Part shown: positions 56,535-64,000 of the stretch, piece after piece
Numbering within the stretch: the first letter of the stretch is position 1
Layout of the letters: each line of letters starts with the position of its first letter
Assembly (NCBI GenBank): GCA_958510825.1
Contig: OY294046.1
Span: 6,138,001-6,202,000, forward strand
Reading direction: 5' to 3'
Source: Brachypterus glaber
Taxonomy: Eukaryota; Arthropoda; Insecta; Coleoptera; Kateretidae
Length of the DNA stretch: 64,000 nucleotides
The notes under the pieces: model-generated
The model's input: the letters and a program-made list of their open reading frames with translations, nothing else
Told to the model about the DNA's origin: nothing
Databases searched by the model: none
Program-made: the position numbers and the translations under genes

Positions 56535-57631
56535 GGGGCACACAGGCGGAATTTTCTAAATTCATGGCCAAAACCCTCGAAAGCGAAATTGCTTCAATTA
56601 GTTGCCTCTAGCGTTTTTTATCTTCTCTATGAACTGAACCAATAGATGGTGCCAAAGCCGTTTTTCTATCAAAACAAATAAACCGAAAATGTCAGTTCAA
56701 AAATCGGGTTTGAAGAAACTAATTTTGAAACGTTATTTTTCCCAAAAAATCAAGTTTTTTTAATATAAATATCAAAGTTGTTGCTTTTTTTAAGCAGTTT
56801 TTTAAAATGGATTTAAATTCCGTAGGTATGTACCTATTTATCTTTTACAAAAAAGTATTGTTTTTGATTATTGTGTTTAAAAGGTGAAGTCATAAGTTTT
56901 AGTCTGTAAATTGTTGCTTTTTTTAAAACTTGTATTACGACTTGGCAAAAAGTTTCAGATTAATCTGCATTAAGCAACTTTTTACACTTGGTTGATAAAA
57001 TTAATGTGTTTGCTAATTATTAAAACAAGAATTTACTGCTAATATTCCCCGCCCCTCCCTCACCAAACCTAAAAAAAGGCAGATTTAGTTTTAGGTATTT
57101 TTGCAGTAAAAAAATACTACTGCCAACAAAATAATACTTTACCCTGTAGGTCTAGGTTTATTAATAAACTAATAAAAAAATTGAAAAACCAAAAATTTTT
57201 TTTGAAAAAAAATAAAAAAAATTTTTTTTCGAAAAAAAATCTTTTTTTGAAAAACTAAAAGAAAAAATAAAAAAAATGTTTAAAAAAATATTTTTATCAC
57301 ATTTTATCCCCTTACCCCACCTCGATATCCACCATCCAAACTTTGATATAGGCGGCAGCCATATTGGATCCGCCATTTTGTAAAAATTAAAATAAGTATT
57401 ACATTCGTAATCAGCGACCTCAAAAAACCCCTGTACAATGGTTTTTAGTAAAAAAACTGCAAAGTTTGATATAGACAGCAGCCATATTGGATCCGCCATT
57501 TTGTAAAAATGAATTTGAATATTAAATTTGTATTCAGTAGCCCTAAAAACCCCTAAATATAAATTTTGGTATAAATTGGAGCTTATTAAGGGTTTTGGCC
57601 ATGAATTTAGAAAATTCCGCCTGTGTGCGGG
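56535..57631. mobile_element. Inverted-repeat element enclosing the 123 bp tandem repeat
   Basis: The left arm (56535-56578: CGGGGCACACAGGCGGAATT, TTCTAAATTCATGGCCAAAA, CCCT) is mirrored at 57588-57631. Between lie AT-rich sequence, lysine/phenylalanine-coding low-complexity DNA (57170-57290) and the tandem repeat at 57341-57560. The long minus-strand frame 57161-57661 runs through all of these and is not a gene. Confidence 0.65.
57341..57560. repeat. Tandem repeat, 123 bp unit, about 1.8 copies
   Basis: Units start at 57341 and 57464 with TTTGATATAGRCRGCAGCCA, TATTGGATCCGCCATTTTGT, then CGACCTCAAAAAACCCCTGT-like sequence. The CCGCCATTTTG..AATCAGCGACC core and the period match the 122 bp array at 4329-4690. 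Confidence 0.8.
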
Positions 57632-57661
57632 GTGAAGCGTAATGAAACTATGGAAATGCAC

Positions 57662-58033
57662 TTTTTGCTTTTAACCGCAATGTTCTATAATTGTACTTTT
57701 ACAAGTTTGGACTTTAAAATATTTCCAAGTAAAAAAAAAATTGAACTAAGCTAGACTTCTTTCGAAAGTTTGGAAATATATTGAGAGTGCATTTTGAACA
57801 AAATTGCGAGGAGGGTATTACGGCCGAAGATCATACGGACGAAAGCGAGGTTTGTAGTAGTGGCAGCACTGATTTCAGTGGCTCTCAAAGCGTAGGCAAG
57901 TATTTATACATTGAGATATATAACTGGTTGCTTATTACTATTCTCTGAAAATTAATAAATATATTAAAATAATTGTTGAAATTTTTATAACAAAAGATTG
58001 TTAAAATACTCACGAATTTCTGATTAGTGTTGG
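57662..58033. other. Unassigned stretch
   Basis: No feature seen. ACGGCCGAAGATCATACGGA at about 57820 recurs in part at 58505 (CGGCCGTATGATCCAGAC, complement). Confidence 0.35.
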
Positions 58034-58290
58034 TTTACGTTAACAATGGTTTGGTTTGGTAGTTTGCTGGTTTGGTGTTTTTTTTTTAATGGGAGGCGTT
58101 GATTTACGTTAACAATGGTTTGGTTTGGTAGTTTGCTGGTTTGGTGTTTTTTTTTTAATGGGAGGCGTTGATTTACGTTAACAATGGTTTGGTTTGGAGT
58201 TTGCTGGTTTGGTGTTTTTTTTTTTTAATGCGAGGCGTTGGTTTACGTTAAAAATGGTTTGGTTTGGTATTTTTTTTTTAATGGGAGGCA
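58034..58290. repeat. Tandem repeat, 69-70 bp unit, about 3.6 copies
   Basis: Units start at 58034, 58103, 58172 and 58242. Each has TTTACGTTAACAATGGTTTG, GTTTGCTGGTTTGGTG, a poly-T run and AATGGGAGGCGTTG. The last unit is deleted internally. Near-identity between units 1 and 2 suggests recent expansion. Confidence 0.92.
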
Positions 58291-58654
58291 TTTTTCAGAT
58301 ACGATATTTCAGAATTTAAAAGGCGATATATTTTAAGAATAAAATAGGATTATATTTAGGCTAAATAATTTAGCTTTAGCTAATTAAATAATAAATGCTC
58401 GCCTGGTGTAACAATATACATAAGAAATTCATTGTTTTAATCAAATATTGAGAACCTCTGGAGAATATAGTAGAGGGGGTAAAAGCATTTCTTCCGTACA
58501 ACTTTCGGCCGTATGATCCAGACTCCAAAATTGTGCTTAAGTTCCAAATACTGACAGACTACATCTTTTTGTTTATTGCATACTTTTTTTGTGTAATTTA
58601 TCTTTGCAGTTAAATTCAGTCCTATCTGCAATGTCAACGTTAACGTAAAAAAGG

Positions 58655-58804
58655 AAGTGTCTATCCAGAAGCTTGCATAAGAACATAAAACATAAGAACG
58701 CGATGCCGTGATTGGCTTACCAGATACATGGCGGCACATGAAGCCAATCACGGCATCGCATTCTTATGTACTATGTTGTTATGCGAGCCTGTGGATATGC
58801 CCTT
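58655..58804. mobile_element. Short palindromic MITE, about 150 bp
   Basis: CATAAGAACGCGATGCCGTG followed by ATTGGCTT, and outward AACATAAAACATAAG and TCTATCCAGAAGCTTGCAT, are mirrored across a short centre (ACCAGATACATGGCGGCACATG). Arms about 60 bp with a few mismatches. The exact ends and target duplication are unclear. Confidence 0.75.
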
Positions 58805-59160
58805 AGTCAGTTGCATAAAAAGTTTGAGAATATGGCGGATCGATTTTTTAATTTTTGTCACACTTAAACTGAGCATCTTTCATTTTTAACTTAAAATTAT
58901 TTTCTGAATTTAAAAATGCAAAAATATATAGGGGTTCTCATTTAAAAAATAAAAAATGCAAGAAAAAAATTTTGTACTCTATTTTGTTGCCCTTTTTAAG
59001 AAATATAAGCTACAAAAAATTTGCTTTGATCGGACTGAAAACAATCCCATTTTAGGGGGTGTACATGAACTAAAACTCACCCGTTATAGCCCATATATTT
59101 ATAATATAATAAAAGAATCGAAAATTATAAATAACATACATACAAAACTAAATGTAGCTA
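58805..59160. other. Unassigned AT-rich stretch
   Basis: No feature seen that I can support. Confidence 0.4.
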
Positions 59161-59662
59161 AAATAGTATATTAAAGTACTAGTTTCATAACATACGTTTT
59201 TAGCACACGAGTACAAGCGAGTTTTCTAATGTACTAGTGCGCTAACAACGTGTTATGAAATGAGTGCTTTATACAATTTTTTCTATTTTACTCTAAAATT
59301 TAAAAAAAAACTTACATTTAAATTGATGACTGATTTAGGGATTTTTGTTTTGGATTGGCATTACAGTTAACACCATGTTTAAAATTCTAAGAACAAATGA
59401 TATTTTGATATATTTTATAGTCATCTCTTCTCTTTTTTACTGAAATTAACCAAGCCACAATTTTAACATGGTAAAAATAACCTAAACACAAAATTTTGTA
59501 GAAAATTCAACTTTTAAGCGACATTGACATTTGCACGGAAAACGTCAACCGATAGGCCAGGTCTGTTGCCAACCCAAAAGAACAAAAAGTACAGACCTCT
59601 TATGGGCCTATAAGAACACGCAAAATGCGTGTGATTATGAGCTTATAAGAGTTGCAAAATAG
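59161..59662 (+). repeat. Dispersed repeat R2, copy B
   Basis: Same orientation as 12133-12690 and similar over its length, but with a single short block between TTTCATAACATACGTTTTTA and AACGTGTTATGAAA where copy A has two 45 bp units. The ACCTCTTATGGGCCTATAAG and CACGCAAAATGCGTG right end is retained. Confidence 0.75.
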
Positions 59663-60136
59663 AAAAACTATATTTTAATTTACCTATGTATTTGTAAATT
59701 TCTAAAAACTTCTAGAAATAGCTTTTGAAATAAATATTAATTTAAAATACAGGGCTAAAACGTCACTTCTCACAATAACTAATGGATACCTACCTAACCT
59801 AATTTTAATTTCAAGGCTAAAAAAAAGATTTCTTCTTATAAAAACTTGCTGAAAAGCTTTAAATATAGATATTGGCTATAGACACCTTTTTGTCATGTAT
59901 TATTCATGGAACATTGCAAATTTAAATAAATGTTTACTTAGGCGAATCACATTCATTTTTTTCAAAGATTATGTGTCAGCAAGGAATATTTGATTATCTA
60001 CACTAGAATTTTTATATTAACTATGGTTCATTCTGCGAGAAATAGATATGAGGCATTTCTCGCTCAGCGTGCCACTTTTTGCACTTATTTACGGATTTTG
60101 ACGAAACTTGGAATAGATATAGTACTAGTAAATATA
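59663..60136. other. Unassigned AT-rich stretch
   Basis: No feature seen that I can support. Confidence 0.4.
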
Positions 60137-60660
60137 CCCTGCGGTCCAAAAGTCACCTCCCCCCCTCTTAACTTTTGAACGAGTTGAGATGTTGACTTAA
60201 AATTTGGAACCGCAAATAAGACAACCTAAACTATCTTATTGAATATATTTGATATTTTCGACTCTTACAATGTTGACAGGGGGGCGTAGGGGTATTTTTT
60301 TTTAATAGAAGTGGGTCGTATAATATATTATTTTAAAGCTTTAAAAAATCTTTATTTGTCCATATATTTTTAATTTTGTTTAGATATTTTTTTTGGGGTT
60401 TAAAATAGGATCGAAAATGGGTATTTTCTTCAAAATAACTTTAAAAAATTTTAATTTAATTTAATTTTTAATTTCAATGAATTTAAATAAAAATTTACAA
60501 AAAAAATTTCATTTTTCATCAGCAAAAAAAAATAAAAAATTTAAACCTTATAAACAAGTTTAAAAAAAAATAAAAATATATGGTTAAATAGAAATTTTTA
60601 ATTAAAAAATTAAAAAAAAATGTCCTCCCATGCCCCCCTGTCCACATTTTAGGAGCTTAA
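60137..60660 (+). repeat. TACAGTGCGG repeat family, copy 3
   Basis: Begins after TA with CCCTGCGGTCCAAAAGTCAC and CCCCCCCTC. It shares with 63804-64000 AACTTTTGAACGAGTT, GACTTAAAAT, ATAAGACAACCTAAACTATC, GTTGACAGGGGGGCGTAGGG and GTGGGTCGTATAATA. The right end is not determined; the CCCATGCCCCCCTGTCCAC near 60626 may be the complement of the G-rich patch, suggesting an inverted element of about 550 bp. Confidence 0.6.
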
Positions 60661-60896
60661 CAACACGGCCATCCTGATCTTGCGCGCCCATCATTTTAAT
60701 ATCAAAACCATAACTCTTTTTGCTTAACTCCAGTGTTTCCATTTTGCTAGGTTTGCTATCAATATTTATTAAAAATAAGACCTAACGATTAAGCTGAAAT
60801 AGGAGGTAAGAAATTGTTTTATTTAACCCCTTCCGCTCCACTATATCCACGTATGTTGTGGTTTTTTTGAGGTTTTGGCAAAATTCTGATGTGATT

Positions 60897-61749
60897 CACT
60901 GAAAGAAATTACATTGAAAAGGTGTAAAAAAATACACCCTATAAATGTGTAAATTTTACACCTTTATATAAATGTACATCAACATTGATGTGACACTACA
61001 CAGGTGAGGTGATTTTAACCTAGAGTGTGTATTTTTACATCCATACCTTCTGCAACAATACACTCGGAGCTCAAGAAAGTGTATTTTTATAAACATACCT
61101 TTAGCAACAATACACCCGAAGTGTAAAAATCACACTTCTAATGTACAAGCCAGCCAATCGCGGGCGTTATGCTAGTCACGTGACTCGAGAAGCCAGAATT
61201 CCTGCTTCATCGAGTCTGGTGGCTGTCGACCATTATAATTGTTTACGTTTGTAAGAGCGTACGTATAATTTTGTGTGTGCTAGATTTTTCAAAAAAATAA
61301 TTGGTAAGTGTTGATTAAAAGTAAATATTTAAAAAGTGTGATTAATACAATATCCTTAAAACATACATTTTATAATATTTTACTTATTTAGACGATAACA
61401 CTGGCCTGCAAATTTTGAGTTGATAAGACTTGTGTATGTTTTCTGTTTCTATTTTATATTGGTACTTTTTGTAGCGCTGATTACGAATATACGTTTTATT
61501 TTTCTATTGCGTAGCTTTTCCATAAAACACTATTCATAAATAGAAAAATAACAAAATGTTTATACTTTTTTTTTTTAAATAAATTGAAGGGTTTTAGGTA
61601 AAAAGTTTATTTACGCGTTGGTGTAAACTTTACACACTGGATGTAAAAATTTAATACACACCGCATTTATATTAACGCTTCGAGTGTAAATTCAGCAACA
61701 GCTGCAAGTAAATTACCCATGCACGTGGATGTAAAAATTTATCTCAGTG
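60897..61749 (-). mobile_element. CACT-ended DNA element, copy B (853 bp, reverse)
   Basis: Reverse complement of 5675-6426 along nearly its full length, with an extra about 110 bp (61310-61420) absent from copy A. Ends CACTGAAAGAAATTACATTG and complement CACTGAGATAAATTTTTAC. The GC-rich core with TCACGTGACTCGAGAAGCC and GGTGGCTGTCGACCATT is almost unchanged between the copies. No transposase frame. Flanks show no duplication. It appears to lie inside another element, since GTGGTTTTTTTGAGGTTTTG (60859) and the GTGTGGCTGTGT end (61832) resemble arms of the 13897/53590 type. Confidence 0.7.
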
Positions 61750-62694
61750 TGGGGTAAAATAGACATCGTATTCGGATTCAGCAACCCCAAGAACATATTG
61801 TAAACATGGTCAGAATTTTTTTTGTGTGGCTGTGTAATCAATATAATTGCTTTGGATAAGATACTAGATCTTATAACAAAACTTTAATACAACTTGCTAA
61901 TTTTCATGTTTAAAACTTGATAGGTATTAGTTTTGGAAACGTGTTTACGATATTGGTATTTTCGCCCTAAGGTTGCTTCTAGCTATTAAACTTAAGATAT
62001 TGGTTTTCCCTGTCTAGTTAACACCAAACTTTAATCAGATTATTGCTCCAGGTAGGTAACTAACAGGGGCGGATTCTGATTTAAAACCGGCAAACAATTA
62101 GGTAGTATACTAGATAGTTTTTAAGGAAAAAAAAAAATTTACCTATAATATGTAATTGATAAAGTCATTATTAAAGGATTATTTTTTTTATTTTTGCGTC
62201 AATTCCAATAACAGGTGTTTCACCCTTAAAAAAATATTTAACTTAAGTTGCGAGGGGTTCCAAATATACAAAATAATTCAGTGTGGTCACAAACACCGAT
62301 ACAGAAATCACCTTGCATATGAAAAGTGGAACTCGAGGCAGACATAAAACACCCCGGTTCTATTTATAGGCAACCGAACCAGAACTGCAGTGGACCTTAA
62401 ACCCACCCGTATCCTTAAATATCTGTTTATTGCATCTGTTCAATCTAATATCTTAATTTCTTAATACTCGTGAAACAGTACTATTATAATACTAAAATAG
62501 TAGTATACATAGTGTTTTTCTAAGTTTAACTATCTGTATTCTCCATGCATTTAGTTTAACAAATTCTACGGTAGTAAAGAGTGATAGTATTTTCAGAGAC
62601 GCACTGCGTAGTGTCGATACGGTGAGCAAGCGTCGGTATTTTGTCATAGCAAACCGTCGCGACAGACTCCCTCTACTAGAATACTTACGCTTGA
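61750..62694. other. Unassigned stretch
   Basis: Contains a likely fold-back terminus (TTTTTTTTGTGTGGCTGTGT, about 61823-61842) like that at 14900-14919. Otherwise no feature. Confidence 0.4.
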
Positions 62695-63112
62695 ATGGAG
62701 CTCTTTACAACTAGAATTATGAAACAAAACACGTCTACTCTATCTATCTCATTTGTGCTACACTTTCCAGCCAACCAAATAAATACTGTATTTGTTTTTC
62801 ATACAACAAATACAGTATTTATTTGGTTGGCCGGAAAGTGTAGCACTGAGCGGCTAAAACGAACATAGCTAATGTGAATCTGTAGAATAAGATAATTCTA
62901 CTAAACTTTAGATGGCGCCAGTAATTTCTTTAATAAAAATAATATAGTTACACTTTTCGCCCGGCCAAGTAAATATTGTATTTTTTCAACAAAGAACAAA
63001 TACAGAATTTGTTTGGTTGGGTGGAAGTGGGAGTGTATGTATGTCTTCTATCCTTTTTGGGTAGAACTTTTGTCCCTGTCTAATCTAACGGGAGAAATCG
63101 CCATTGGCAACG
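62695..63112 (+). repeat. Paired-end dispersed repeat R4, copy B, with an internal hairpin
   Basis: Edges match 50405-51185 (see there). The interior differs: at 62758-62843 two 39 bp arms starting CTACACTTTCCAGCCAACCA form a near-perfect hairpin with an 8 bp loop. A diverged second version of the hairpin lies at about 62951-63035. Confidence 0.55.
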
Positions 63113-63475
63113 CCGATTTGATGGCAACATGGCCTCTGTTGCATCACAGAAAAACACTGTGGTAGGCTAAGACATTTTTTATCCATAAAAAAAAACATTA
63201 GTCCGCAAAGTTCCTACACACAAATTTATTTTTAAGGAAATGTTTAACCAACCTTCCATTGACTCAGCGGGCATTTTCCAATGTTTCTTGTGACTAGTCT
63301 GACTCTGGTAACTAAAATGGTGCAGAGTATGATACTACCTTAAGATCCAGGAAGCTACGATGACATTAAAGTATGTATCTAGTAGATTCTATCCTAGTAG
63401 ATACCCTAACGATAATTATAGCAGATTTTTTATGGTGACATAATATACGTAACATAATTAACACTGAAAAATATC
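63113..63475. other. Unassigned stretch
   Basis: No feature seen that I can support. Confidence 0.4.
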
Positions 63476-63479
63476 TGTC

Positions 63480-63700
63480 TCGGATGAGCAAGAAAAAGAA
63501 GGATATCGTTTTAAAGGTGGGTTTTGGACTAAATAAGAATAATATGTTTTTGTTTAAGAAAAAAATGCAAAATGATAATAAATGAAAGAAAAACTGTTTA
63601 CTAAGCTTATTTGTTAATTTTGATCAAAATAATTATTCGTTAACAATTTGTGTGTTATCGACGATAACTTATCGTAAACGTGACAACAATGCTGATGTAC
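63480..63700 (+). repeat. Dispersed repeat R3, copy B
   Basis: Same orientation as 48195-48420, with GATATCGTTTTAAAGGTGGG, CTAAATAAGAATAATATG, AAACTGTTTACTAAG and TTTGTGTGTTATCG. Confidence 0.65.
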
Positions 63701-63803
63701 TAAATGCCTCAATCTTATCTTAAAAAATGTGACGTTTTTTTGTTTCCAAATGTTATGTTGTTGTTCAGATAAATCTGAACATAAACATAACATTTGGAAT
63801 ATA

Positions 63804-64000
63804 CAGAGCGGTCCAAAAGTCACTTAACTTTTGAACGAGTTTAGATATCGACTTAAAATTAAGAACTCTTAAATAAGACAACTTAAACTATCTTTAAGCA
63901 TATATTTGATACTTTTAGCTCTTAAAATGTGGGCAGGGGGGGCATGAGGTGACATTTTTTTTAATGGAAAGGTGGGTCGTGTGATACATCATTTTAAAGC
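63804..64000 (+). repeat. TACAGTGCGG repeat family, copy 4 (cut by window end)
   Basis: After TA it starts CAGAGCGGTCCAAAAGTCAC and runs parallel to 60137 with AACTTTTGAACGAGTTTAGA, AGACAACTTAAACTATCTT, GGGCAGGGGGGGCATGAGG and GTGGGTCGTGTGATA. Confidence 0.65.

Noticed and set aside
57161..57661. 166-codon minus-strand frame
   Set aside because: It runs through a tandem repeat, a Lys/Phe low-complexity tract and one arm of an inverted-repeat element; the composition reflects these and not a protein.

Overview
The window reads as non-genic DNA from a large, AT-rich, repeat-dominated animal genome, most likely an insect or other arthropod. The reasons are low GC throughout, no bacterial-type gene density, no open frame longer than about 350 codons, tRNA-headed SINEs, 5'-truncated LINEs with simple-sequence tails, a Penelope-like element with a GIY-YIG domain, and many short inverted-repeat elements with 2, 3 or 8 bp target duplications. 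The species cannot be named from the sequence. I found no convincing host gene. Every reading frame that resembles a known protein is a retroelement fragment, apart from one 22-codon THAP-like exon candidate near 50.83 kb.

Layout. 0-5 kb: tandem copies of an unclassified repeat (R1) broken by a SINE, a second SINE, a CACGG-ended MITE and a 122 bp tandem repeat. 5-12 kb: a CACT-ended element, a 195 bp-arm inverted repeat, an element with repeated CTTTGTCC motifs, another R1 copy and further inverted repeats. 12-20 kb: repeat R2, an RNase H-bearing LINE remnant cut by a fold-back element, a TA-flanked fold-back element, and the C-terminal end of a similar LINE on the other strand. 20-33 kb: the densest cluster of fold-back and palindromic elements, including a 1.16 kb near-complete palindrome (31337-32497), a 1.38 kb one (25789-27169), and one with 16 bp minisatellite arms and a perfect 8 bp target duplication (30299-30851). 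33-44 kb: two forward SINEs and one reverse SINE, R1 in reverse, a CT microsatellite, 3 bp-TSD MITEs and a Penelope-like GIY-YIG remnant. 44-54 kb: a 5'-truncated LINE with an intact RT frame lying inside a palindrome, a CGCGAAA-rich fold-back, and a twice-nested insertion at 51.9-52.7 kb. 54-64 kb: a nested fold-back, a pentanucleotide array, a second hAT-like MITE, and second copies of several families seen earlier (R2, R3, the CACT element, the 122 bp repeat unit).

How the parts work together. No pathway or operon is encoded. The logic is parasitic: non-autonomous elements whose mobilising enzymes lie elsewhere, inserted into one another. Intact target duplications let several insertions be ordered. 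At 51.9-52.7 kb an AACGTTAG-rich element was hit by a palindromic element (14 bp duplication), which was then hit by a second palindromic element (12 bp duplication). Both inner elements carry hammerhead-ribozyme-like cores in inverted pairs, matching the motif downstream of the GIY-YIG frame at 43.03 kb. This is the best candidate here for something undescribed: Penelope-derived inverted-pair elements.

Limits. Repeats were paired by eye, so boundaries marked approximate may be off by tens of bases, and superfamily names rest only on termini and target duplications. Short host exons in the unassigned AT-rich stretches cannot be excluded.
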